This document shows positions 31,647 through 40,647 of a stretch of 64,000 bases of DNA, piece after piece. This stretch comes from Luxibacter massiliensis. GTDB taxonomy: Bacteria > Bacillota > Clostridia > Lachnospirales > Lachnospiraceae. Both the position numbers and the translations under genes were made by a program. The number at the start of each line of letters is the position of its first letter. The first letter of the stretch is position 1. The notes under the pieces are model-generated. The model did no database searches, was not told the origin of the DNA, and worked only from the letters and a program-made list of their open reading frames with translations. Location: contig NZ_UWOE01000001.1 in the NCBI RefSeq assembly GCF_900604355.1, positions 310,001 through 374,000 of the forward strand, written 5' to 3'.

Positions 31647-33131
31647 TTGAGCGAAACAGTATTATTAGAGATGAAGAGTATACATAAACAGTTTCCGGGG
31701 GTTTATGCATTAAAGGATATTAACTTTGAATTAAAGTCTGGCGAGGTACATGCACTTCTGGGGGAGAATGGCGCAGGGAAATCTACATTGATTAAAGTCC
31801 TGGGAGGTATTTATTCAGCAGATAACGGTGAGATCCGGATAGAAGGGCAGAAGGTACAGATTCACAATGTATTGGATGCGCAGAAAAATGGTGTGGCTAT
31901 CATCCACCAGGAGCTGGTTTTGGTTCCCTATATGACAGTAGCTGAAAATATTTTTTTGGGGAGGGAGCCAAGAAGGGCAGGTTTCGTAGATAAAGCCAGA
32001 ATGAATAAAGATACACAGGAATTGCTTGATGCATACGATATGCATTTTGAGGCAGACCGGTTGGTCAAAGACCTGACAATCGCACAGCAGCAAATGGTTG
32101 AGATTGTGAAGGCAATTTCGTTTAACTCTAAAATCCTTGTCATGGACGAACCCACATCTTCTATTTCTGACAGAGAAGTAGCATTCCTATTTGAGACTAT
32201 GAGGACATTGACTGCAAAAGGCGTGGGAATTATATATATTTCCCATAAAATGAGCGAGCTGGAGGAAATATGCGACCGTGTAACTGTAATGAGAGATGGG
32301 ACCTATGTGGGGACCGAAGTAGTGAAGGATACGGACAAAGACCATCTGATTGCTATGATGGTCGGCAGGGAGCTAGATAAATATTATACAAGAGACTACA
32401 GCCATGCAGAGGAAGTTATTTTAAAGTGTGAGGATATCTCAGACGGAAAGATGGTACAGGGAGCCAGTTTTGAGCTAAGGCGGGGGGAAATCCTGGGGTT
32501 TGCCGGCCTGGTAGGGGCGGGCAGAAGTGAGGTGATGAAATGCCTGTTCGGACTGACGAAAAACTATACAGGAAAAATATATTTAAGTGGCAGAGAAGTA
32601 AAAATACTATCCCCCGTACATGCCATGAAGCAAGGGATTGCCCTGGTTCCGGAGGATCGGAAGCTGGAGGGGTTATATCATGTGCAGAGCGTACGTTATA
32701 ATTCTACAATTGAGGTACTGGGGCAGTTTATAAAGGGTATTTTTGTGGATGGGAAGAAAGAAGAAGAAATTACACAAAAGTATATTGATCTGATGTCCAC
32801 GAAAACACCTTCCCAAGATCAGAGAATTGCGAATCTCTCTGGAGGAAACCAGCAAAAGGTCATCATAGGACGGTGGCTGGCAACGCATCCTGACATACTT
32901 ATATTGGATGAACCTACAAGAGGGGTGGATGTAGGGGCAAAAGCGGAAATCTATTCTATTATGAATGAACTGGTAAAGGATGGTATGTCTATTATTATGA
33001 TTTCTTCAGAGCTGCCGGAAATTATTAACATGAGTGACAGAATTTATGTAATGGCCGGAGGAAAGGTAAAGGGCTGCTTAAATCATAACGAGGTTACACA
33101 GGAAAGTATTATGCAGCTGGCAGCAGAATAA
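31647..33131 (+). CDS. Sugar ABC transporter ATP-binding protein (RbsA type)
   Basis: 494 aa with two ABC domains. The first has Walker A GENGAGKS (39-46), Q-loop region and Walker B LVMDEPTSSIS; the second has a degenerate Walker A (GLVGAGRSE), signature LSGGNQQKV and Walker B LILDEPTRGVD. This is the layout of RbsA/XylG/MglA-type ATPases, where only one site is fully catalytic. TTG start with AAAGGAAGCAGG upstream. Confidence 0.93.
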   Translation: MSETVLLEMKSIHKQFPGVYALKDINFELKSGEVHALLGENGAGKSTLIKVLGGIYSADNGEIRIEGQKVQIHNVLDAQKNGVAIIHQELVLVPYMTVAENIFLGREPRRAGFVDKARMNKDTQELLDAYDMHFEADRLVKDLTIAQQQMVEIVKAISFNSKILVMDEPTSSISDREVAFLFETMRTLTAKGVGIIYISHKMSELEEICDRVTVMRDGTYVGTEVVKDTDKDHLIAMMVGRELDKYYTRDYSHAEEVILKCEDISDGKMVQGASFELRRGEILGFAGLVGAGRSEVMKCLFGLTKNYTGKIYLSGREVKILSPVHAMKQGIALVPEDRKLEGLYHVQSVRYNSTIEVLGQFIKGIFVDGKKEEEITQKYIDLMSTKTPSQDQRIANLSGGNQQKVIIGRWLATHPDILILDEPTRGVDVGAKAEIYSIMNELVKDGMSIIMISSELPEIINMSDRIYVMAGGKVKGCLNHNEVTQESIMQLAAE

Positions 33132-33147
33132 TGAGGAGGAAGGAAGC

Positions 33148-34140
33148 ATGAAACAGGAGAATAAACAGGTGGCTGCATCATCCAGATATGGAAAAGCAGT
33201 GAAGATATATTTAAAAGATAATCTTGGAATTATAGTGGCATTTTTAGTATTGTGTATTTTTTTGGCGTTAAACCCAAAGACAGGAAGTTCTTTTGCCACG
33301 TCTAAAAACGTGTTTAATGTGCTCAGGCAGATTTCTACAAATTTATATCTGGCATGCGGCATGACAATGGTTATTATTTTGGGAGGGATCGACCTTTCCG
33401 TTGGATCTATTATTGCCCTTTCAGGGTGTGTGGCAGCAGGCGGTGTGGCCAGATATAATCTGCCTATTCCTATTGCTATTTTGCTTGGCCTGGCTGTGGC
33501 GCTGCTGTTCGGCATGTTTAATGGATTTGTAATCTGCAGCACCACAATTCCGCCTTTTATCGTGACATTGGCCACGATGAATATAGCGAAAGGATTGGCG
33601 TACGTATATACAGGAGGCTCTCCTGTACGTGTAGTCACAAAGTCATGGCAGTTTATAGGGGCAGGGTATATCGGCCCCATACCTACACCGGTCGTGATTC
33701 TAATTGTGGTATTAATTATCACTGCTATTATAATGAATAAAACTAAGCTTGGACGGCATATGTACGCAGTCGGCGGTAATGCGCAGGCGGCGGAGTTTTC
33801 AGGTATATCTGTGGCAAAAGTAAAATTTCTCGTACATACTTTTTCCGGGTTAATGGCAGGATTGGCAGGTGTAGTCCTGGCCTCACGTATGTACTCTGGG
33901 CAGCCTACTGCCGGGGACGGGGCGGAAATGGACGCTATAGCCGCTGTTGTCGTGGGCGGCACGTCCATGGCCGGAGGAAGCGGTAAGATCGGGGGCACCA
34001 TCATAGGCGGCTTGATTATCGGCGTACTTAATAATGGTTTAAATCTAATGAATGTCAATTCATTTTGGCAGTATGTGGTGAAAGGTGTTGTTATTTTGCT
34101 GGCAGTATTTATAGATTATATAAGAAATAAAAAGAAATAG
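33148..34140 (+). CDS. Sugar ABC transporter permease (RbsC type)
   Basis: 330 aa with about eight to ten membrane helices. It carries the signature GGIDLSVGSIIALSGCVAAG and the cytoplasmic-loop region GRHMYAVGGNAQAAEFSGI of the ribose/xylose/galactoside permease family. It lies 16 bp after the ATPase gene and would homodimerise in the membrane. Confidence 0.93.
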   Translation: MKQENKQVAASSRYGKAVKIYLKDNLGIIVAFLVLCIFLALNPKTGSSFATSKNVFNVLRQISTNLYLACGMTMVIILGGIDLSVGSIIALSGCVAAGGVARYNLPIPIAILLGLAVALLFGMFNGFVICSTTIPPFIVTLATMNIAKGLAYVYTGGSPVRVVTKSWQFIGAGYIGPIPTPVVILIVVLIITAIIMNKTKLGRHMYAVGGNAQAAEFSGISVAKVKFLVHTFSGLMAGLAGVVLASRMYSGQPTAGDGAEMDAIAAVVVGGTSMAGGSGKIGGTIIGGLIIGVLNNGLNLMNVNSFWQYVVKGVVILLAVFIDYIRNKKK

Positions 34141-34171
34141 AATATAATAGAAAGGGCAAGGGACAAAAATT

Positions 34172-35056
34172 ATGCTGGTAAACTTAAATGAGATCATACA
34201 GGAAGCGAATCAGAAAGGTTATGCGGCGGGGGCATTTAATGTAGCAAACCTTGAATCGGCTATGGCCATCATACAGGCTGCGGAGGAGACAAAAAAGGGT
34301 GTAATCCTGAATTATGCAGAAGTACACAGTCCTTTTTTAGCTATGGAAATTGCCGCTCCCATTATGCTTGATTTTGCTAGGAGGGCGTCTGTCCCTGTTT
34401 GTGTCCATTTGGACCACGGTTCCTCGGTTGAGAGCTGTATGAAGGCTATGAGGCTTGGCTTTACATCGGTCATGATCGACGCATCTGGAAGTGACTATCA
34501 AGAGAATATCAGGCAGACTGCAGAAACAGTACGTCTCGCCCACAGCATTGGTGTGACTGTGGAGGCTGAGCTGGGGCATATTTTGTCCTCAGAAACGGGA
34601 AACAGAGGGGCGGAGGGAACAAAGAGCCTGGCAGAAAACTTTCAGGGGACTGATGATATCTATACAGATCCAGATATGGCCAGAGATTTTGTTAAGCAGA
34701 CAGGGGTAGATGTGCTTGCCATTGCATTTGGGACTGCCCACGGGGTGTATGTGCAGAAACCAGTCCTGGATTTAGACAGAATCAGCAGAATTAAAGAGAA
34801 AATTGATGTGCCATTCGTTATGCATGGGGGGTCCGGCCTGAGTAAAGATGAATTCCAGACGGCGATCAGAAATGGGATCAGGAAAATCAATTATTATACA
34901 TATATGACATTGGCAGGGGGGAAAGCAGTAAAAGAAGCTATGGATAGATGTGGAAATGGAGACAATATTTTCTTCCACGATATTCCCCTAATTGCTGTTG
35001 AAGCGATGAGGGAGAATGTAAAAGAGGCAATACAGATATTCAGCCTGGAGATATAG
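34172..35056 (+). CDS. Class II (zinc) ketose-phosphate aldolase
   Basis: 294 aa of the FbaA/GatY/KbaY family. Metal and catalytic motifs are visible: VHLDHGSS (about 80-87), EAELGHI, AFGTAHG and VMHGGSG, with the phosphate-binding INYYT near 230. The family splits fructose-1,6-, tagatose-1,6- or ketose-1-phosphates into DHAP and an aldehyde. With an isomerase and a sugar kinase next door and no phosphorylated-sugar importer, the substrate here may be a ketose-1-phosphate (inference). The RBS (AAAGGGCAAGGG) is modest. Confidence 0.87.
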   Translation: MLVNLNEIIQEANQKGYAAGAFNVANLESAMAIIQAAEETKKGVILNYAEVHSPFLAMEIAAPIMLDFARRASVPVCVHLDHGSSVESCMKAMRLGFTSVMIDASGSDYQENIRQTAETVRLAHSIGVTVEAELGHILSSETGNRGAEGTKSLAENFQGTDDIYTDPDMARDFVKQTGVDVLAIAFGTAHGVYVQKPVLDLDRISRIKEKIDVPFVMHGGSGLSKDEFQTAIRNGIRKINYYTYMTLAGGKAVKEAMDRCGNGDNIFFHDIPLIAVEAMRENVKEAIQIFSLEI

Positions 35057-35066
35057 GAGGGGGTAT

Positions 35067-36074
35067 ATGGGGACAAAAGGAATAACAGTTGCAGGCTCCC
35101 TGATTGTAGATGTGTATTATATGACAGACACCTACCCTGGAATCGGCAGGCTCACAAATATAAGGGACATAAAGAAAGGGGTTGGCGGATCGGGGAATCT
35201 GATCCAGGATCTGGCCAAGCTAGATCCCAATCTCCAGGTCAAGGTGAGTGCGCTTCTGGGCAATGATGCAAATGGAAAGTTTGCAAAACAGGCCCTGGGA
35301 CGTTTCCCCAATATAGACATGTCCAATGTAATCCAATCAGAGGCCACATCCATGACCATGGTAATCGAACCCCTTGACAGTAAGCAAAGGACATTCTTTT
35401 ATCTTCCCGCAGCCAGTGACATATATGAAGAGAACTGTATTGACTGGCAGGCGGTGGATGCGGATATTTTTCAGCTGGAATATCTGCTGCTGATGAAAAA
35501 AGCAGATGCAGCAGATGAGGAATACGGGACCCATGCGGCCAGAATTTTATGTGAAGCACAGAAGAGAGGGATGAGAACTTCCATAGACGTAGTCTCGGAG
35601 GATAGCGAGAGGGCAAGGGGAATCGTATCGGCAGCTCTTAAGTATACAGACTTCTGTATTATTAATGAACTGGAGGCAGAAAGCACAACAGGAGTACGAT
35701 TAACAGGTGAAAATGTAGATATGGAGGAGAATATACCGGAGGCACTGCGTATCCTAAAAGATCTGGGAGTATCTAAATGGGCCGTGGTCCATTCTTCTGG
35801 ATGTAGTTATGGGTTGGATTGCGAGACGGGGCAGACCGTGAAAGTGGAGAGCCTGCATCTGCCAAAGGGATATATAAAGGGAACCACAGGTGCAGGGGAT
35901 GCATATTGCTGCGGAGTGCTGTACGGCGCCTATCAAGGACAGAGCCTTCAAAAGGCCATGGAACTGGGGACTGCCTGTGCGGCCTGCTCCCTGTCAGCGG
36001 TTGGCGGAAGCGATGGAATGCGCAGTTACAGGGAGGTTTTGGACTTATACAAACATTATAAAGGAGGGCAATAG
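35067..36074 (+). CDS. PfkB-family carbohydrate kinase
   Basis: 335 aa. N-terminal GSLIVDVYYM with a GVGGSGNLIQDLAKL sugar-binding region near 38-53, and the C-terminal PfkB signature KGTTGAGDAYCCG (about 271-283), including the anion hole and catalytic aspartate. It would phosphorylate the sugar for the adjacent aldolase. Substrate not deducible from sequence alone. Starts 10 bp after the aldolase stop with AGGAGGGGG. Confidence 0.88.
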   Translation: MGTKGITVAGSLIVDVYYMTDTYPGIGRLTNIRDIKKGVGGSGNLIQDLAKLDPNLQVKVSALLGNDANGKFAKQALGRFPNIDMSNVIQSEATSMTMVIEPLDSKQRTFFYLPAASDIYEENCIDWQAVDADIFQLEYLLLMKKADAADEEYGTHAARILCEAQKRGMRTSIDVVSEDSERARGIVSAALKYTDFCIINELEAESTTGVRLTGENVDMEENIPEALRILKDLGVSKWAVVHSSGCSYGLDCETGQTVKVESLHLPKGYIKGTTGAGDAYCCGVLYGAYQGQSLQKAMELGTACAACSLSAVGGSDGMRSYREVLDLYKHYKGGQ

Positions 36075-36075
36075 A

Positions 36076-36759
36076 GTGAAACGGTCAAAAATTAATCAGT
36101 GTATCAAAGAAATGGAACAGCTTGTAAATAAACAGGGATTTAAACTCCCCCCTTTCTGCAGCTGGACTGCGCAGGACTGGAAAGAAAAAGGCCCCGAATA
36201 TGACGAGATCCGTGATAACATGCTGGGATGGGACATTACAGATTATGGACTTGGCAATTTTGATAAGGTCGGGTTTGCACTGATTACACTCCGCAATGGG
36301 AACCAGAATAATCCCAAATATAAGAAAGTCTATGCGGAAAAACTGCTGATGCTCAAAGAAGGACAGACATCACCCATGCATTTCCACTGGAAAAAATCAG
36401 AGGATATCATTAACCGTGGAGGTGGGGTATTGATAATCGGCTTGTATGAAGATGACGGTGAGGGGGGACTGTCCAATCAGGACGTGCTGGTGAATAGTGA
36501 TGGGCGCTCATATTATGTAAAAGCAGGCACGAAGATTGAATTAAAACCTGGAGAAAGTGTGACTCTCTGGCCCCATCAGTATCACGATTTCGCCGTAAAG
36601 GAGGGAACCGGGGACGTACTGATCGGAGAAGTATCAATGTGCAATGACGATAATACGGATAACAGGTTTTATGAAAAAATGGGGCGTTTTCCTGATATCG
36701 AGGAGGACGAACCCCCATACAGGCTTTTATGTAATGAGTACCCTGGCGGCACGGTATAG
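36076..36759 (+). CDS. D-lyxose ketol-isomerase family protein
   Basis: 227 aa cupin-fold isomerase. The motif TSPMHFHWKKSEDIINRGGG (about 96-115) supplies the His, His and Glu metal ligands, and HQYHDF (about 172-177) the last histidine. Family members interconvert D-lyxose and D-xylulose, and some D-mannose and D-fructose. The GTG at 36076 is chosen because AAGGAGGG (36061-36068) lies 7 nt upstream. An upstream extension in the same frame would overlap the kinase gene by 185 bp. It ends the sugar operon. Confidence 0.85.
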   Translation: MKRSKINQCIKEMEQLVNKQGFKLPPFCSWTAQDWKEKGPEYDEIRDNMLGWDITDYGLGNFDKVGFALITLRNGNQNNPKYKKVYAEKLLMLKEGQTSPMHFHWKKSEDIINRGGGVLIIGLYEDDGEGGLSNQDVLVNSDGRSYYVKAGTKIELKPGESVTLWPHQYHDFAVKEGTGDVLIGEVSMCNDDNTDNRFYEKMGRFPDIEEDEPPYRLLCNEYPGGTV

Positions 36760-36883
36760 TTCTACATTAGAAAAGATACATACTCCTTACAGAAAAATAC
36801 CTTCCGTAATGTTTATATACCCATATAAGATTTGATCTTATGTTAGCAGTTGTGCAAAATAGACAATAAGCGTTAAATAAATA

Positions 36884-36901
36884 ACGTTAAATATTTATCA
36901 A
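36884..36901 (+). promoter_or_regulatory. Rex-like operator 1 upstream of adhE
   Basis: ACGTTAA-ATAT-TTATCAA matches the clostridial Rex consensus TTGTTAA-N4-TTAACAA at 11 of 14 fixed positions. It lies 9 bp before operator 2. A weaker third half (GCGTTAA, 36870-36876) lies further upstream. Confidence 0.6.
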
Positions 36902-36909
36902 ATACGGGA

Positions 36910-36938
36910 TTGACAAATATTTAACGACGGTATATACT
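36910..36938 (+). promoter_or_regulatory. adhE promoter overlapped by Rex-like operator 2
   Basis: TTGACA (36910-36915), a 17-bp spacer and TATACT (36933-36938) form a strong sigma-A promoter. TTGACAA-ATAT-TTAACGA (36910-36927) matches the Rex consensus at 11 of 14 positions and covers the -35 box, so bound Rex would block RNA polymerase. High NADH would relieve it (established for Rex and adhE in clostridia). Confidence 0.72.
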
Positions 36939-36985
36939 AAAACCTGTAGTTAAGAAAACTATTCAATTACGGGAGGAAAATTGTA

Positions 36986-39604
36986 ATGGCAAAGAAGGAT
37001 CAGGCAGTGGTACCGGAAATTGTTGACAGTGTAGAAACACTTGAAGCAAAAATGAAAGCAATGCGTGAAGCGCAGAAAGTATTTGCATCCTTTACACAGG
37101 AACAGGTTGATAAAATCTTCTATGAGGCGGCGATGGCAGCCAATAAACAACGTATTCCTCTGGCAAAAATGGCCGTAGAAGAAACACAGAGGGGCATTGC
37201 AGAGGATAAGGTTATTAAGAATCATTATGCAGCAGAATACATTTATAATGCATATAAGAATACAAAGACATGTGGAGTTATAGAAGAAGACGCAGCATTC
37301 GGCATCAGGAAGATAGCAGAACCTATCGGATTGGTTGCAGCGGTTATCCCCACAACGAATCCTACATCCACAGCAATCTTCAAAACATTGCTTTGCCTGA
37401 AAACAAGAAATGCTATTATTATTAGTCCCCATCCGGCCGCAAAGGCATGTACGATTGCAGCGGCAAAGGTTGTTTTGGATGCCGCGGTAAAGGCTGGGGC
37501 GCCGGAAGGGATTATCGGGTGGATTGACGTGCCTTCCCTGGATCTGACAAACGCGGTTATGAAGGACGCGGATATTATCCTTGCAACCGGAGGCCCGGGA
37601 ATGGTAAAGGCGGCCTACTCATCGGGAAAGCCGGCATTGGGCGTTGGAGCCGGGAATACACCTGTTATTATAGATGATACTGCAGATATTAAGCTGGCGG
37701 TAAATTCAATTATCCATTCTAAAACATTTGATAATGGTATGATCTGTGCTTCTGAGCAGTCAGTTACCGTATTGAATAGTATTTACGAGGAAGTTAAGAG
37801 GGAGTTCGCATACCGGGGCTGCTATTTCCTGAAAAAAGGTGCAGAGCTAGATAAAGTGCGCAAGACGATTATCATTAATGGTGCGCTCAACAGCAAGATA
37901 CCTGGGAAATCGGCATACGAGATCGCAAAGATGGCGGGAGTGGATGTTCCAGAGGATACAAAAATATTAATTGGGGAAGTAGAGTCTGTCGATATTTCAG
38001 AGGAATTTGCCCATGAGAAGCTATCTCCTGTGCTTGCAATGTACAAGGCAGGGACATTTGAAGAGGCTCTTGCTAAGGCAGAGCAGCTTGTTGCTGACGG
38101 GGGATATGGGCATACAGCATCTCTCTATGTGCATCCTGCTGAGTCTGACAAGATTGCAAAACATGCACAGGCTATGAAAACCTGCCGTATTCTGATTAAT
38201 ACACCGTCTTCCCACGGCGGCATCGGTGACCTTTATAACTTTAAGCTGGCTCCGTCCCTGACCCTGGGCTGTGGTTCCTGGGGGGGCAACTCCGTATCTG
38301 AGAATGTAGGGGTGAAGCATCTGCTGAATATAAAGACTGTCGCTGAGAGGAGAGAAAATATGCTGTGGTTCCGGACACCTGAAAAGGTTTATTTCAAAAA
38401 AGGCTGTATGCCAGTTGCGTTAGATGAGCTGGGGACAATTATGCATAAAATGAAAGCATTTATTGTTACTGACAGCTTTTTGTATAAGAATGGGTATGTA
38501 ACTCCTATTGAAGAAAAATTAGATGAAATGGGAATCCAACATACATGCTTTTATGAGGTGGCTCCTGATCCGACTCTCCAGTGTGCCCAGAAGGGGGCAG
38601 ATATGATGCGTTCCTTTGAGCCAGATACAATCATCGCACTTGGCGGCGGATCTGCCATGGATGCCGCTAAAATTATGTGGGTGATGTATGAGCATCCAGA
38701 AGCTAACTTTGAAGATATGGCTATGGATTTTATGGATATCCGTAAGAGAGTATTTACCTTCCCTAAAATGGGAGAAAAAGCTTATTTTGTGGCAATTCCG
38801 ACTTCTTCAGGAACGGGGTCAGAGGTAACGCCATTTGCAATTATTACAGATGCAGACACAGGAGTAAAATGGCCTCTGGCAGATTATGAGCTGCTTCCGA
38901 ACATGGCGATTGTGGACGTGGATAATATGATGACACAGCCGAAAGGCCTGACCAGCGCTTCTGGTATTGATGTCATGACACATGCAATTGAGGCCTACGT
39001 GTCTATCATGGCAACAGATTACACCGACGGCCTGGCTATGAAAGCAGTAAAAATGGTATTTGACTATCTGCCTTCTGCATATGAGAATGGGGCCAGTGAC
39101 CCGAAGGCACGTGAGATGATGGCAAACGCATCTTGCATGGCAGGTATGGCATTTGCGAATGCTTTCCTTGGTCTTAACCATTCTATGGCGCATAAGCTGG
39201 GAGCTTTCCACCACCTTCCTCACGGAGTGGCTAATGCTGTGCTGCTGACAGAGGTTATGAAGTATAATTCGGCTGAAGTTCCGACAAAGATGGGGACGTT
39301 TTCACAGTACCAGTACCCACATGCCCTTGCCAGATACGCTGAATTAGGCCGGTTTGCGGGATGTGCGGGAAAAGATGACCAGGAAGTATTTGAAAACCTG
39401 CTGGTTAAGCTGGAAGATTTAAAAGAAAAAATCGGTATCAAAAAATCAATCAAAGACTATGGCATTGATGAAAAATACTTCCTCGATACCCTGGATGACA
39501 TGGTTGAACAGGCATTCAACGACCAGTGTACAGGAGCTAATCCAAGATACCCACTGTTTAAGGAGATAAAAGAAATTTATTTGAAATGCTACTATGGTAA
39601 ATAA
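36986..39604 (+). CDS. adhE: Bifunctional acetaldehyde-CoA/alcohol dehydrogenase AdhE
   Basis: 872 aa, full length. The N-terminal aldehyde dehydrogenase domain (about 15-440) has the nucleophile C254 in NGMICASEQS. A linker is followed by an iron-dependent alcohol dehydrogenase domain (from about 460) with GGGSAMDAAK, SSGTGSEVTPFAI and the metal-binding histidines in GLNHSMAHKLG and FHHLPHG. It reduces acetyl-CoA to ethanol with two NADH and forms spirosomes in the cytoplasm. It stands alone between a Rex-type promoter and a terminator. GGGAGG lies before the ATG. Confidence 0.97.
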   Translation: MAKKDQAVVPEIVDSVETLEAKMKAMREAQKVFASFTQEQVDKIFYEAAMAANKQRIPLAKMAVEETQRGIAEDKVIKNHYAAEYIYNAYKNTKTCGVIEEDAAFGIRKIAEPIGLVAAVIPTTNPTSTAIFKTLLCLKTRNAIIISPHPAAKACTIAAAKVVLDAAVKAGAPEGIIGWIDVPSLDLTNAVMKDADIILATGGPGMVKAAYSSGKPALGVGAGNTPVIIDDTADIKLAVNSIIHSKTFDNGMICASEQSVTVLNSIYEEVKREFAYRGCYFLKKGAELDKVRKTIIINGALNSKIPGKSAYEIAKMAGVDVPEDTKILIGEVESVDISEEFAHEKLSPVLAMYKAGTFEEALAKAEQLVADGGYGHTASLYVHPAESDKIAKHAQAMKTCRILINTPSSHGGIGDLYNFKLAPSLTLGCGSWGGNSVSENVGVKHLLNIKTVAERRENMLWFRTPEKVYFKKGCMPVALDELGTIMHKMKAFIVTDSFLYKNGYVTPIEEKLDEMGIQHTCFYEVAPDPTLQCAQKGADMMRSFEPDTIIALGGGSAMDAAKIMWVMYEHPEANFEDMAMDFMDIRKRVFTFPKMGEKAYFVAIPTSSGTGSEVTPFAIITDADTGVKWPLADYELLPNMAIVDVDNMMTQPKGLTSASGIDVMTHAIEAYVSIMATDYTDGLAMKAVKMVFDYLPSAYENGASDPKAREMMANASCMAGMAFANAFLGLNHSMAHKLGAFHHLPHGVANAVLLTEVMKYNSAEVPTKMGTFSQYQYPHALARYAELGRFAGCAGKDDQEVFENLLVKLEDLKEKIGIKKSIKDYGIDEKYFLDTLDDMVEQAFNDQCTGANPRYPLFKEIKEIYLKCYYGK

Positions 39605-39653
39605 TTAACAATATTTATGATGGCAAAAAAATAGTTAAAAAATATACAAAATT

Positions 39654-39684
39654 AATTCCCAGGACTTACATTGTCCTGGGAATT
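39654..39684 (+). terminator. Terminator of adhE
   Basis: AATTCCCAGGAC, loop TTACATT, and the exact complement GTCCTGGGAATT. The stem also contains part of the next promoter. Confidence 0.82.
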
Positions 39685-39694
39685 GTTGTATAAT
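39666..39694 (+). promoter_or_regulatory. Promoter of the APH-like gene, nested in the adhE terminator
   Basis: TTACAT (39666-39671, the terminator loop), a 17-bp spacer and TATAAT (39689-39694), 50 bp before the next start codon. Confidence 0.65.
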
Positions 39695-39743
39695 TGGTTC
39701 AACTTAATAAAACGGCATCAAACCAGACAGGAGGTATTGGATT

Positions 39744-40499
39744 ATGAAGCTGGAAGAAAGCAGGTTAATTGTAAAGCGTCCCTACAAAGAAGTGTACAAA
39801 TATGACGACAGTATAGTAAAAGTATTTGCCGCCACACATCCAAAATCAGACATATTCAATGAAGCGCTTAATACAGCAAGGGTAGAAGAGTCGGGACTGG
39901 ATATCCCCCGGGTGAAAGAGGTAAGGCAGATTAACGGAAAATGGGCCCTTGTTATAGACTACAAGGAGGGCAAGACTTTAGAAGACATGATGGAGTCTGA
40001 CAAAGGGAACCTTGAGAAATATATGGCAGATTTTGTAGATCTTCAGATGACCATACATGGGAAAAGCGCACCGCTTCTAAATAAGCTGAAGGATAAGCTG
40101 GCACGCCAGATTAATAGCCTTAAGGATGTGGATGCCACCACAAGGTATGAGCTTCTTACAAGGCTTGAGAGTATGCCGAAACATACAAAGATTTGCCATG
40201 GGGATTTTAACCCGAGTAATGTGATCGTAGGGAAGAACGGCAAAATGACGGTGGTGGACTGGGCCCATGCATCGCAGGGAAATGCCAGTGCAGATGCAGC
40301 TATGACCTACCTTCTGTTTGCATTGAAAGATCAGGGGACAGCAGATCTGTATATGGATGTATTCTGCAAAAAAAGTGATACGGCGAGACAATACGTACAG
40401 CAATGGCTCCCTATAGTAGCAGCGGCACAGCTTACGAAGAATAATACATTGGAGAGAGATTTCCTGCTTAGGTGGATTGATGTTATTGATTATCAGTAA
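39744..40499 (+). CDS. Aminoglycoside phosphotransferase (APH)-fold protein
   Basis: 251 aa. A kinase-like fold with catalytic loop HGDFNPSNVIV (H152, D154, N159) and metal motif VVDWAHASQGN, typical of the APH/choline kinase family. The N-terminal lobe has a conserved lysine candidate in IVKVFA. Substrates of this chromosomal subgroup are unknown; antibiotic resistance should not be assumed. Single gene with its own promoter and a shared terminator. Confidence 0.82.
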   Translation: MKLEESRLIVKRPYKEVYKYDDSIVKVFAATHPKSDIFNEALNTARVEESGLDIPRVKEVRQINGKWALVIDYKEGKTLEDMMESDKGNLEKYMADFVDLQMTIHGKSAPLLNKLKDKLARQINSLKDVDATTRYELLTRLESMPKHTKICHGDFNPSNVIVGKNGKMTVVDWAHASQGNASADAAMTYLLFALKDQGTADLYMDVFCKKSDTARQYVQQWLPIVAAAQLTKNNTLERDFLLRWIDVIDYQ

Positions 40500-40544
40500 G
40501 ATTAATTTATCTGCAGTTTGTTGAAAAAGAAAGAGTAATATAAA

Positions 40545-40589
40545 AAAGAACCGGAGAGAAGAGCGTATAGTTCTTCCCTCCGGTTCTTT
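40545..40589. terminator. Bidirectional terminator between convergent genes
   Basis: AAAGAACCGGAG and CTCCGGTTCTTT flank a 21-nt loop. A and T runs on both sides suit both the APH-like gene (+) and the hydrolase gene (-). Confidence 0.85.
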
Positions 40590-40647
40590 ATGTCCTAAAA
40601 GTGGATCTTAGTTCATACTTTTGGGGTATATATCTGTATAAAGATAT

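Noticed and set aside
33078..34058. 326-codon antisense ORF opposite the sugar permease gene
   Set aside because: It is a shadow of a hydrophobic coding region on the plus strand. The plus-strand gene has family motifs and operon context.
39744..40499. Aminoglycoside resistance gene
   Set aside because: Only the generic APH-fold motifs are visible. The context is chromosomal housekeeping and there is no mobile element nearby.
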